Part shown: one piece after another, positions 26,178 through 35,011 of the stretch | How the letters are laid out: every line of letters begins with the position of its first letter | Numbering within the stretch: the stretch's first letter is position 1 | NCBI GenBank assembly: GCA_963665915.2 | Contig: CAXXSG010000002.1 | Location: 691,688-755,687, forward strand | DNA: 64,000 bases | Direction: 5' to 3' | Source of the DNA: JAFGRU01 sp963665915 | Lineage (GTDB): Bacteria > Desulfobacterota > Desulfuromonadia > Desulfuromonadales > JAAYDE01 | The notes under the pieces: model-generated | What the model saw: only the letters and a program-made list of their open reading frames with translations | What the model was told of the DNA's origin: nothing | Databases searched by the model: none | Program-made: the position numbers and the translations under genes

Positions 26178-26629
26178 AATGTCCGTTCTGTCAACACTCC
26201 GAAACCAAGGTGATTGATTCCCGTCTCGGAAAAGAAGGGAATAACATCCGCCGGCGGCGGGAATGTATTTCCTGCCTGCGGCGTTTCACTACCTTTGAGA
26301 GGGTCGAGGAGACCCTCCCCCTGGTCGTTAAAAAGGACGGTCGGCGGGAAATGTTTGACCGCAAAAAAATTATTGCGGGCATTCAGCGTGCCTGTGAAAA
26401 ACGTCCCATCTCCATTGAAATTATTGAGAAGATAGTCGATCGGCTGGAGTTGAACTTTCAGGAGAGTACGGAAAAAGAAGTTGACTCCAGTCGCATCGGT
26501 GAAGCTGTGATGCAGGCTCTGCATGACATTGATCAGGTGGCCTACGTCAGATTTGCCTCGGTTTACCGCCAGTTTAAAGACCTCAACGAGTTTATGATTG
26601 AGCTGAAAGATCTTTTGCAGAAAAAATAG
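26174..26629 (+). CDS. nrdR: Transcriptional repressor NrdR
   Basis: A dATP/ATP-sensing repressor of ribonucleotide reductase genes. The 151-residue protein has an N-terminal zinc ribbon, CPFC (residues 3-6) and CISC, followed by RRFTTFERVE and an ATP-cone with KKDGRREMFDRKKI. No ribonucleotide reductase gene or convincing NrdR box was seen in the window, so its targets lie elsewhere. Confidence 0.97.
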   Translation: MKCPFCQHSETKVIDSRLGKEGNNIRRRRECISCLRRFTTFERVEETLPLVVKKDGRREMFDRKKIIAGIQRACEKRPISIEIIEKIVDRLELNFQESTEKEVDSSRIGEAVMQALHDIDQVAYVRFASVYRQFKDLNEFMIELKDLLQKK

Positions 26630-26643
26630 CCTGAAGTAATCGC

Positions 26644-27756
26644 ATGACTCCCGAACAAAAATATATGAGCAAGGCCCTGGAATTGGCGCGTAAAGGCGAA
26701 GGCCGCACCGCCCCTAATCCTCCTGTCGGCGCTGTTATTGTGAAAAACGGATGTATTGTCGGGACCGGCTTCCATCCTCAAGCCGGCCTGCCGCACGCGG
26801 AAATTTATGCTCTTGAAGAAGCTGGTCAAAAGGCTGCAGGTGCCGATCTTTATGTCACTCTGGAGCCTTGTTCTCACCATGGGCGTACCGGCCCCTGCAC
26901 CCTGGCCATCAAGGCGGCCGGGATTTCCCGTGTTTTTGTCGGCACCAGAGATCCCAATCCTCGTGTCAATGGCAAAGGTCTGGCTGAACTGGAATCCTTC
27001 GGTATCAAAACCCGCTGCGGTATCCTCGAGAATGACTGCCAACGTCTTGTCGCTCCCTTTACCAAATATGTTCGAACGGGGCTACCCTACGTTATTCTTA
27101 AAGCTGCTATGACTCTGGATGGAAAAATAGCTACCTCCAGCGGCAATTCCCAATGGATATCGAGCGAAAAAAGCCGCGAAGAAGTTCACCGCCTGCGCGA
27201 CCGTGTCGATGCCGTCATGGTTGGAGCAGGGACCGTTCTTCACGATGACCCTCTGCTGACAACTCGGCTTCCTGACGGTGGTCGTGACGCCGTTCGGGTG
27301 GTCGTCGATTCAGTATTGGAAATTTCGGAAAACGCCAAGATTTTGCATCTTGAATCCAAGGCCCCAACCCTGCTGGCGGTTTCTGCCGAGATTTCCACAG
27401 ATAACATCCAGCGCTTCGAAAAAGTGGGGGTTCAGGTCCTGCGTATCCCTTGCCTGAACGGCCGCATCGATCTTGACGTTCTCATGCGGGAGTTGGGAAA
27501 AATGGATATTCATAGTATCCTTTTGGAAGGGGGAAGTCGTCTCAATACCGAGATGTGGAAACGCAACCTGGTCGATCGTGTCATGGTATGTATTGCTCCC
27601 AGGGTCCTTGGAGGCGGAGATGGGCTGTCCCTGTTTTCAGGTGAAGGACCGCAATGTATGGCAGATGCGATTCAACTGGAGGACGTGAGCTATACTGTTT
27701 GTGGCCCGGACGTTTTTGTTGAAGGGGAGGTTCCTCATGTTCACCGGACTGATTGA
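26644..27756 (+). CDS. ribD: Bifunctional riboflavin biosynthesis deaminase/reductase
   Basis: The second and third steps from GTP to riboflavin. The N-terminal deaminase domain (about 1-145) has the zinc motifs HAEIYALEEAG and CSHHGRTGPC. The C-terminal reductase (about 147-370) has LKAAMTLDGKIAT, GAGTVLHDDPLLT and LLEGGSRLN. It has 370 residues. It overlaps ribE by 20 bp at the head of a ribD-ribE-ribBA-ribH set. Confidence 0.96.
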   Translation: MTPEQKYMSKALELARKGEGRTAPNPPVGAVIVKNGCIVGTGFHPQAGLPHAEIYALEEAGQKAAGADLYVTLEPCSHHGRTGPCTLAIKAAGISRVFVGTRDPNPRVNGKGLAELESFGIKTRCGILENDCQRLVAPFTKYVRTGLPYVILKAAMTLDGKIATSSGNSQWISSEKSREEVHRLRDRVDAVMVGAGTVLHDDPLLTTRLPDGGRDAVRVVVDSVLEISENAKILHLESKAPTLLAVSAEISTDNIQRFEKVGVQVLRIPCLNGRIDLDVLMRELGKMDIHSILLEGGSRLNTEMWKRNLVDRVMVCIAPRVLGGGDGLSLFSGEGPQCMADAIQLEDVSYTVCGPDVFVEGEVPHVHRTD

Positions 27757-28390
27757 AGATGTCGGAACGATCTACCAGATCCAGCGTCATTCCGACCGGT
27801 TTCAGCTGACCGTCCAAACCGGGGAGCTTGCGACTGATAAAATTAAGATCGGGGACAGTATCGCGGTCAATGGCGTATGTTTGACCGTTGTTTCCAAAAG
27901 GCCGGGAAAATTCAGTGCGGATGTTTCACCGGAGACCATTGAAAAGACATCCCTTGCTGCTCTCAAGTCTCAGAGTCCAGTCAACCTTGAGAGGGCGTTG
28001 ATGTTGTCCAGTCGCCTTGGAGGTCATCTGGTTTACGGGCATGTTGATGATGTTGCGGTTCTGACCACCAAAACCGTGGACCAGAATTGTATCCGCATGG
28101 GTTTCAGCCTGTCTCGGGAAATAAACCGCTATCTGGTTGCAAAAGGTTCGGTTGCCATTGACGGTATCAGCCTGACGGTTAACACCGTAGGGGAAGACGA
28201 TTTCAGCATTGCTGTCATTCCCCACACCCTAGAAAAAACGACCCTTAAATTCAGAAAAATAGGCGAAGCGGTCAATATCGAAGTCGATATTTTTGCCAAG
28301 TATGTCGAACGCCTCCTCGCTTGTGCTCCGGAGGATGCGGGCAAAAAATCCTTGAATACCCAATTTCTTGCGAAGCACGGATTTATGTGA
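27737..28390 (+). CDS. ribE: Riboflavin synthase alpha chain
   Basis: Dismutates two lumazine molecules to riboflavin. From ATG 27737 it has 217 residues and begins with the invariant MFTGLIEDVG. Duplicated lumazine-binding domains each hold a GDSIAVNGVCLTV- or GSVAIDGISLTV-type segment. It starts inside the end of ribD after AAGGGGAGG. The earlier frame start at 27701 is not conserved. Confidence 0.96.
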   Translation: MFTGLIEDVGTIYQIQRHSDRFQLTVQTGELATDKIKIGDSIAVNGVCLTVVSKRPGKFSADVSPETIEKTSLAALKSQSPVNLERALMLSSRLGGHLVYGHVDDVAVLTTKTVDQNCIRMGFSLSREINRYLVAKGSVAIDGISLTVNTVGEDDFSIAVIPHTLEKTTLKFRKIGEAVNIEVDIFAKYVERLLACAPEDAGKKSLNTQFLAKHGFM

Positions 28391-28423
28391 AATAATGCTT
28401 CGTTTGCTGAGAAGGAGTATAAA

Positions 28424-29629
28424 ATGCCTACCTCAAATGTGGAAGCCGCTCTGAAGGAAATTCGCCAGGGGAAAATGGTTATACTGGTGGATGATGAAGA
28501 TCGTGAAAACGAAGGCGATCTGGCCATGGCCGCCGAGCTGGTTACCCCTCAGGATATCAATTTCATGGCCAAAGAGGGGCGAGGGCTCATCTGCCTCTCC
28601 CTGACCGAAGAACGTGCTGATTATCTGAACCTGCCGCTGATGGTGCAGGAAAACAGTTCCAGTTTCGGCACCGCCTTTACCGTTTCTATCGAAGCTCGCA
28701 AAGGAGTTTCCACGGGTATATCAGCAGCTGATCGTGCACATACCGTTCAGGTGGCCATCAGCGATGATACGACTCCTCTCGATATCGCCCGCCCGGGACA
28801 TATTTTCCCCTTGCGAGCCAAGCGAGGTGGTGTGCTTGTGCGTGCCGGCCAGACCGAGGGTTCGGCAGATCTTGCCCGGCTGGCGGGACTTAAGCCGTCC
28901 GGGGTCATTTGTGAAATCATGAATGACGACGGAACCATGGCGCGCATGACTCAGCTTCAGGAGTTCTCCCGCAAACACAACCTTCGAATTGTGACCATCG
29001 CCGAACTGGTAGAGTATCGAATGCGCAAAGAGATGCTTGTTCGCCGTGCTGCTGAAACCAGCATCCCAACGGAATTTGGCGGTAATTTCCAGGCGATTGC
29101 CTATGAAAATGAGGTCGATGACGCTCAGCATCTGGCTCTGGTCAAAGGGGAAATAGACCCTGAAGAGTCGGTTCTGGTTCGCGTGCATTCGGAATGCCTC
29201 ACCGGCGATGTTTTTGGTTCATGCCGTTGTGACTGTGGGGATCAGCTCCACGCTGCTATGGCTCAGATCGAGAAAGAAGGGAAAGGGATCATTCTTTACA
29301 TGCGTCAGGAAGGGCGCGGTATCGGGCTTATCAATAAACTTAAAGCTTATGCCTTGCAGGATCACGGGCATGATACTGTTGAGGCCAACGTCGCCCTTGG
29401 CTTTAAGCCGGATCTCCGGAATTATGGGCTTGGCGCTCAGATTCTTCTTGACCTTGGTGCGCGGCGTCTCAGACTGATGACTAATAATCCCAAAAAAATC
29501 GTGGGATTGGAGGGGTATGGTCTGGAAATTGTCGAACGGGTCTCTATTCAGGTGCCGCCAACTGGAAGCAACATTCAATATCTTCAGACCAAGAGGGAAA
29601 AGATGGGCCACCTTCTGGAGAATCTTTAA
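28424..29629 (+). CDS. ribBA: Bifunctional DHBP synthase / GTP cyclohydrolase II
   Basis: Provides both riboflavin precursors. The N-terminal RibB domain (about 1-200) has DDEDRENEGDL and the THAEGS-like region. The C-terminal RibA domain (about 205-401) has zinc cysteines in HSECLTGD and SCRCDCGDQL, and the catalytic RQEGRGIGLINK. Both active sites look intact. AGAAGGAG lies before the ATG. At 401 residues it matches the fused enzyme. Confidence 0.96.
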   Translation: MPTSNVEAALKEIRQGKMVILVDDEDRENEGDLAMAAELVTPQDINFMAKEGRGLICLSLTEERADYLNLPLMVQENSSSFGTAFTVSIEARKGVSTGISAADRAHTVQVAISDDTTPLDIARPGHIFPLRAKRGGVLVRAGQTEGSADLARLAGLKPSGVICEIMNDDGTMARMTQLQEFSRKHNLRIVTIAELVEYRMRKEMLVRRAAETSIPTEFGGNFQAIAYENEVDDAQHLALVKGEIDPEESVLVRVHSECLTGDVFGSCRCDCGDQLHAAMAQIEKEGKGIILYMRQEGRGIGLINKLKAYALQDHGHDTVEANVALGFKPDLRNYGLGAQILLDLGARRLRLMTNNPKKIVGLEGYGLEIVERVSIQVPPTGSNIQYLQTKREKMGHLLENL

Positions 29630-29655
29630 CTCTTTTTAAATCGGAGTTTGGAAAC

Positions 29656-30120
29656 ATGGCACAAAATTATGAAGGGCAACTCGATGGCAAGGGGCAGAAA
29701 ATAGCGATCCTCGTTTCCAGGTTTAACAGCTTTATTTCGGAACGACTTGTCGAAGGGGCCATGGATGCTCTGATGCGGCATGGGGTTGCGAATGATGATA
29801 TCTCCATAGTTCGGGTACCCGGGGCATTTGAGATTCCTTTGACGGCTCGAAAAGTGGCTGAGATGGAACAGTATGACGCCATTATCTGTCTCGGGGCGGT
29901 TATTCGTGGTGCAACACCTCATTTTGATTATGTCAGTGCAGAAGTTTCCAAAGGTATTGCCAGCGTCAGTCTGGAACATGGGTTGCCTGTGATATTCGGT
30001 ATCCTGACCACTGACAACATTGAGCAGGCCATTGAGCGGGCAGGGAGTAAGGCTGGAAACAAAGGTTTCGATGCCGCCTTGAGTGCTATTGAAATGGTTA
30101 ACCTTTTTAAGTCACTTTAA
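29656..30120 (+). CDS. ribH: 6,7-dimethyl-8-ribityllumazine synthase
   Basis: The penultimate riboflavin step. The 154-residue shell-forming enzyme has RFNSFISERLVEGA, VPGAFEIPLTA, LGAVIRGATPHFDYV and the GILTTDN and RAGSKAGNKG segments. It lies 26 bp after ribBA and 3 bp before nusB, the widely conserved ribH-nusB pair. Confidence 0.97.
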   Translation: MAQNYEGQLDGKGQKIAILVSRFNSFISERLVEGAMDALMRHGVANDDISIVRVPGAFEIPLTARKVAEMEQYDAIICLGAVIRGATPHFDYVSAEVSKGIASVSLEHGLPVIFGILTTDNIEQAIERAGSKAGNKGFDAALSAIEMVNLFKSL

Positions 30121-30123
30121 GCC

Positions 30124-30615
30124 ATGAACCGTGGAAACCGTCGTCTTGGGAGAGAACTGGCCCTCAAGATAGTTTACAGCCTGCCGGACCAGAGTGGCAA
30201 TATTCATCAGGTATTGAAGGCTTTTTGGGAAAGTTTTTCTTCTAACGATGATGACCCGGTTGAATTCTCAGAAGAAATTAACCACGACCCCACGGACAAA
30301 GCCCGACAATTTTCCGAAGCTCTGGCCTGCGGGGTGGCTGAGCACCAGGATATGATAGACCGGCAACTCAAGGAATTTTCCACAAACTGGTCTCTGGAGC
30401 GAATGGCCCGGGTTGATTTGTCCATTCTGCGGTTGGCGGTTTTTGAGCTGTTATTTTGTCCTGATGTTCCAACCAGTGTTGTCATAAATGAAGCCATTGA
30501 GATCGGTAAACGTTTCGGCACCAGGGAAACGCCGGCTTTTGTGAATGGTATTCTTGATAAGGTTTCCACTTCGGTTCGTAACCCTTCTGGAAACAAAGAC
30601 AAAAAAGACATTTAA
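30124..30615 (+). CDS. nusB: Transcription antitermination factor NusB
   Basis: An all-helical RNA-binding protein that joins NusE in rRNA antitermination. The 163-residue protein shows RRLGRELALKIVYS at the N-terminus, then WSLERMARVDLSILRLAV and NEAIEIGKRFG. It is a few residues longer than E. coli NusB, with an acidic linker around residues 38-60. It is coupled closely to ribH. Confidence 0.95.
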   Translation: MNRGNRRLGRELALKIVYSLPDQSGNIHQVLKAFWESFSSNDDDPVEFSEEINHDPTDKARQFSEALACGVAEHQDMIDRQLKEFSTNWSLERMARVDLSILRLAVFELLFCPDVPTSVVINEAIEIGKRFGTRETPAFVNGILDKVSTSVRNPSGNKDKKDI

Positions 30616-30670
30616 AAATAATTAGATAGGACTAACTCTCTATAGAATGATTTAAAACTTGGATATGATA

Positions 30671-31981
30671 ATGAAAGAAATCAGAGTAGGGTTGTTAGGT
30701 TTTGGCACGGTCGGGTCGGGTGTGGTGCGGATTTTTCATCGGAATCTGGCTCTTATGGAAAAACGCCTCGGGGCGAGTTTAAAGCTTGTTAAAATTGCTG
30801 ATCTCGATATTGGAAGGGATCGCGGTGTTGCGGTCGAAGCCGATATACTTACCATTGACCCCAGCCAGGTTGTCGATAATCCAGAGGTTGATATCGTTAT
30901 CGAATTAATCGGGGGGTATGAGCCTGCCAGAACCCTAGTCCTGCAGGCTCTCCGCAACGGCAAACCGGTGGTGACAGCCAACAAGGCTCTGTTGGCTTTA
31001 CACGGCGAGGAAATATATTCCGAGGCCGCCGCTAACGATGTGGACATTCTTTTTGAAGCTGCTGTTGGCGGGGGAATTCCCATTATCACTTCCATTAAGG
31101 AAAATCTATGTGCCAATAAATTTGCCTGCGTTATGGGTATCCTGAACGGTACGTGCAACTATATCCTCACCCGAATGGCTGATGAGGGTGAAGAGTTTGC
31201 AGATATGCTTGAAGAGGCTCAGGCTAAAGGGTTTGCCGAGGCTGATCCGGTATTTGATATAGACGGGATTGACGCCGCTCATAAGTTGGCTATTCTGACA
31301 TCCCTCTGTTTTGGCACCAAAATCGATTATGACGCCATTTACATCGAAGGAATAAGTAACATCTCCTCAGTCGACATCCGCTTTGCTCATCAGTTCGGGT
31401 ATAAAATCAAATTGCTTGCCATCGGGAAGCTCTCTTCCGGTAGTGTCGAAGCCAGAGTGCACCCGACCATGATCCCCATTGACCACCCTTTGGCGGATGT
31501 CGATGGGGTCTTCAATGCCGTGCGTCTGACAGGCGATTTTGTTGGACCGGTCATGCTGACAGGCAAAGGAGCTGGAATGGATGCCACGGCCAGCGCCGTT
31601 GTTGGTGATGTTATTTCTTCGGCCAGAGACCTGTTGGCCGGTTCTAAGATGCGAACTTCGCCGCTGAGTTATCGAACCGAAGCTTTAGAGCGTTTACCGG
31701 TTAAAGCCATGGAGGATATCTGGGGACAATATTATCTTCGCTTTCTGATTGTCGATCGTCCCGGTGTCCTTGGGAAAATCTCCACTATTCTCGGGCGTCA
31801 TGACATCAGCATTGCATCTATGATTCAGATGAGTCGTGAAATTGGTACTGCCGCTCCGGTTGTTCTCACCACTCATGAAGCTTTGGAAGCAAATATCCGT
31901 TCCGCCCTGTATGAAATTGATCTCCTGGAAGAAGTTTGTCAAACAAGCCAACTCATCCGTATTGAAAATGAATTGATGTAA
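30671..31981 (+). CDS. hom: Homoserine dehydrogenase
   Basis: NAD(P)-dependent step from aspartate semialdehyde to homoserine. From ATG 30671 (GGA nine bases upstream) it has 436 residues. It has the Rossmann motif LLGFGTVGSGVV, VTANKALLA, the catalytic region GILNGTCNYILT and EADPVFDIDGIDAAHK. A C-terminal ACT domain (from about residue 350, FLIVDRPGVLGKISTI) should give threonine feedback. Starts at 30659 and 30665 are also possible. No thrB or thrC lies in the window, and a terminator follows. Confidence 0.95.
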   Translation: MKEIRVGLLGFGTVGSGVVRIFHRNLALMEKRLGASLKLVKIADLDIGRDRGVAVEADILTIDPSQVVDNPEVDIVIELIGGYEPARTLVLQALRNGKPVVTANKALLALHGEEIYSEAAANDVDILFEAAVGGGIPIITSIKENLCANKFACVMGILNGTCNYILTRMADEGEEFADMLEEAQAKGFAEADPVFDIDGIDAAHKLAILTSLCFGTKIDYDAIYIEGISNISSVDIRFAHQFGYKIKLLAIGKLSSGSVEARVHPTMIPIDHPLADVDGVFNAVRLTGDFVGPVMLTGKGAGMDATASAVVGDVISSARDLLAGSKMRTSPLSYRTEALERLPVKAMEDIWGQYYLRFLIVDRPGVLGKISTILGRHDISIASMIQMSREIGTAAPVVLTTHEALEANIRSALYEIDLLEEVCQTSQLIRIENELM

Positions 31982-32029
31982 TTATTTTTATCTTTTTATT
32001 CCCCAATTTTATAAGTCTTTTTGGTCGGA

Positions 32030-32054
32030 AGCCCTATTTCAGGGCTCTTTTTTT
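32030..32054 (+). terminator. Intrinsic terminator after hom
   Basis: AGCCCT (32030-32035), a 5-nt loop, AGGGCT (32041-32046) and then CTTTTTTT. Confidence 0.8.
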
Positions 32055-32216
32055 GTGCGGAACGTACTCATTTAATTGAAAGTTTCAATGCGATAGGGAA
32101 ATTGTTCTGAAGTAGATAAAATGGTGCACAAAAAAACGCCACAACATGCCTTCATCAAGACTTTTATAATTCCTTAAGATGGTATATTCTTCAGTATTCC
32201 CGGGAGGCGACCTGAA

Positions 32217-32264
32217 ATGCCGAAATGTATGAATATCTATTCAATAATCTGGAGAAAAGGATGA
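32217..32264 (+). CDS. Possible 15-residue upstream ORF coupled to prfB
   Basis: ATG at 32217 follows GGGAGG (32202-32207) at an ideal 9-nt spacing and reads 15 codons (MPKCMNIYSIIWRKG). Its TGA (32262-32264) overlaps the prfB ATG (32261). A ribosome ending here could re-initiate on prfB. It is too short for homology; the strong ribosome binding site and the exact overlap are the only evidence. Confidence 0.3.
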   Translation: MPKCMNIYSIIWRKG

Positions 32265-33362
32265 ATAAAGAAGATCTCGACAAATTAACGGAGCTCGACG
32301 GCAAGATTGTTGAACTCCGGGGGTATCTTTGACATAGCAGCCAAAAAGGAAAGGGTTGCCGAGCTCGACGCCGAATGCAGTAATCCGGAGTTCTGGACCG
32401 ATGCTGACAAAGCACAGGTGTTGTCCAAAGAAAGAAACGATCTTTTGAAGATTGTGGAGTCCTGGGAAAAGATGTTCCAGGCCCTCGAAGAGTTGCGGAT
32501 TTTGCGCGAACTTTTAGGAGAGGAAGAGGATGATGAGACGCTTGGAGAGTTTCGGGACCAACTCCAGGTTTTGGATGAAGATGTCGGGAAGATGGAATTT
32601 ACCCGCATGCTTTCCGGCGAACATGACTCCAGCGACGCTATTTTAAGCATCAATGCCGGTGCAGGCGGGACTGAAGCCCAGGACTGGGCTGACATGATAC
32701 TGCGCATGTACCTCCGCTTTTGTGAGAAAAAGAATTTCAGTGTTGAAATTACCGAATGTCAGCCCGGTGAAGAGGCCGGAATTAAAAGCGTGACTCTGAC
32801 GGTTTCCGGTTCGTACGCCTACGGTTGGCTTCGTCCCGAGATCGGTATTCATCGTTTGGTGCGAATTTCTCCTTTTGATTCCAATGCCCGTCGCCATACG
32901 TCCTTCTGCTCTGTTTTTGTTTTCCCCGACCTCCCCGACGATGTCGAAGTTGAGATCAATGAAAAGGATCTTAGAGTCGATACCTACCGTTCCAGCGGTG
33001 CCGGGGGACAGCACGTAAACAAGACCGATTCAGCTGTCCGCATAACCCACGTCCCGACCGGGGTTGTTGCTGCCTGCCAGAACGAACGCTCGCAGCACAA
33101 GAACCGGGCCACGGCGATGCGGCAGCTCAGGGCACGCTTGTTTGAGCTCGAGCTTCGCAAAAAAGAAGAGGAAGCGTCTGAAATTGCAGGGGATAAAAAG
33201 GAGATTGCCTGGGGAAGTCAGATTCGCTCTTATGTCCTTCATCCCTACCGCATGGTGAAAGACCATCGTACAGGATTTGAAATGGGCAATGCGGATGCGG
33301 TTTTGGATGGCGACATTGAAAGGTTCATTGAAGCCTACCTTCTTGGAACGCAGGAGGCATGA
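32261..33362 (+). CDS. prfB: Peptide chain release factor 2 (programmed +1 frameshift)
   Basis: RF2 reads UGA and UAA stops. The first 23 codons from ATG 32261 (GGAG six bases upstream) end at CTT followed by in-frame TGA (32330-32332). Shifting +1 after CTT restores the frame at GAC 32331 and gives a product of 366 residues. The specificity motif is SPF (RISPFDSN) and the catalytic motif is GGQ (SSGAGGQHVNKT). An in-frame ATG at 32225 would add 12 residues. The gene lies between hom and lysS, and prfB-lysS is a common order. Confidence 0.96.
32318..32333 (+). promoter_or_regulatory. RF2 autoregulatory frameshift site
   Basis: CGGGGGTATCTTTGAC contains the internal Shine-Dalgarno-like GGGGG, the slippery CTT (32327-32329) and the TGA followed by C, almost identical to the E. 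coli prfB site. Low RF2 slows termination at UGA and favours slippage, so RF2 controls its own level. Confidence 0.95.
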
Positions 33363-33494
33363 GCCGAGCGTTCTCTTAAATGTCCCAAGGGGCGATTGTG
33401 CCGGAGAATGGCCGATCTGCTTTAACCTTGACTAACCTTTTTCGTGAAGATATCTTTACCCGGTCGAAAAATCCTCGAAAGGTTTGTTATTCAG

Positions 33495-34982
33495 ATGGAA
33501 GAAACCAATGACCTGCTGCTTCAGAGGCAGGAAAAAATCGCCGAATTCAGGGTTCTGGGGGTAAACCCCTTTGCCAACGATTTTCGGGCATCCGCTACCA
33601 CTGAAGATGTTATTCTGGCCCACGGTGAGGAAGATGCCGAAGTTCTCGATGCCTGTGAAGGTCTTTACTCCCTTGCCGGGCGCATTATGGCCAAACGTGA
33701 CTTTGGCAAAGCCGCCTTCATCCAGGTCAAAGACCGCAAGGGACAGATGCAGGTCTATGTTGCCAAAAATCTGGTTGGAGAAGAGCGTTTCGGCCAGTTT
33801 CGGAAATTCGATATCGGGGATATTGTCGGCCTTTGCGGCACCCCTTTTCGCACCAAAACGGGCGAGCTTTCTATTCGCGCCCGGGAGATCCGTCTTCTGA
33901 CCAAATCCCTTCTTCCACTTCCTGAAAAGTGGCACGGTCTCACCGACGTTGAAACCCGCTATCGTCAGAGGTACCTTGACCTGATCGTTAACCCTGAGGT
34001 CGCCGAGGTTTTTAAAAAGCGCAGCAGGATCATCAATTACATCCGTGATTTTATGCTTCGGGAGGATTTTCTGGAGGTTGAAACGCCGATGATGCAGCCG
34101 GTCGCCGGGGGAGCTACAGCCAAGCCTTTCGAAACCTATCACAATACCTTGAAAATGGAGCTTTTTCTGCGGATCGCTCCTGAACTTTATCTTAAGCGCC
34201 TTGTGGTGGGGGGACTTGAAAGGGTTTTTGAAATAAATCGGAATTTTCGAAATGAGGGGATTTCCATTCAGCACAATCCGGAATTCACGATGATGGAATT
34301 CTATCAGGCCTATGCCGACTATGCAGACCTGATGGACTTTACGGAAAAACTCATCTGTGGGCTTGCCACGGAAATCAATGGCAGCCTTGATCTTGTTTAC
34401 AGCGGTAAGACAGTCAACTTGGCACCGCCCTGGAAACGATTGACCATGAAGCAAGCCATCTGTGAATATGGAGACATCTCTGCGGATGAACTGGAAAATG
34501 TGGGAGCAACGCGAAACGTGACCAAGAAGCTTGGTCTCGAAATCGACCCGAACATGGGTCATGGGAAGATGCTGACCGAAATATTTGACGCGGTTGCCGA
34601 GCCTCAACTCTGGGATCCAACGTTCATTACCGGTTATCCGACCGAGGTATCTCCCTTGTCCCGCAAAAATGATGAAAATCCTGAGATAGTCGATCGCTTT
34701 GAGCTCTTTGCCGTGGGCAGGGAACTGGCGAATGGCTTCTCCGAGTTAAACGATCCCCAGGACCAGAAAGAGCGTTTTCTCCAACAACTGGCGGAAAAAA
34801 AGGCTGGCGATGAAGAAGCCCACGAGATGGATGAAGACTACATCCGAGCTTTGGAGTATGGACTCCCTCCGACAGCAGGAGAGGGGATCGGCATTGATCG
34901 ACTTGTTATGCTTTTGACGGATTCGGCTTCTATCCGGGATGTTATTTTCTTTCCGCAATTGCGCAAAGAAACGAGTACCTGA
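33495..34982 (+). CDS. lysS: Lysyl-tRNA synthetase (class II)
   Basis: Charges tRNA-Lys. From ATG 33495 it has 495 residues, close to the family norm, starting MEETNDLLLQRQEKIAEF. It has an N-terminal OB-fold anticodon domain, motif 1 region RYRQRYLDLIVNPEV, motif 2 in FRNEGISIQHNPEFTMMEF and motif 3 GEGIGIDRLVM. A GTG at 33444 would add 17 residues without a ribosome binding site. It follows prfB by about 130 bp. Confidence 0.95.
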   Translation: MEETNDLLLQRQEKIAEFRVLGVNPFANDFRASATTEDVILAHGEEDAEVLDACEGLYSLAGRIMAKRDFGKAAFIQVKDRKGQMQVYVAKNLVGEERFGQFRKFDIGDIVGLCGTPFRTKTGELSIRAREIRLLTKSLLPLPEKWHGLTDVETRYRQRYLDLIVNPEVAEVFKKRSRIINYIRDFMLREDFLEVETPMMQPVAGGATAKPFETYHNTLKMELFLRIAPELYLKRLVVGGLERVFEINRNFRNEGISIQHNPEFTMMEFYQAYADYADLMDFTEKLICGLATEINGSLDLVYSGKTVNLAPPWKRLTMKQAICEYGDISADELENVGATRNVTKKLGLEIDPNMGHGKMLTEIFDAVAEPQLWDPTFITGYPTEVSPLSRKNDENPEIVDRFELFAVGRELANGFSELNDPQDQKERFLQQLAEKKAGDEEAHEMDEDYIRALEYGLPPTAGEGIGIDRLVMLLTDSASIRDVIFFPQLRKETST

Positions 34983-35011
34983 GCACACCCCCAACTGAGA
35001 AAATCAGAATT

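Noticed and set aside
32141..32170. A promoter for prfB at TATAAT 32165-32170
   Set aside because: The -10 is perfect but no acceptable -35 lies at 16-18 nt; left out of the feature list.
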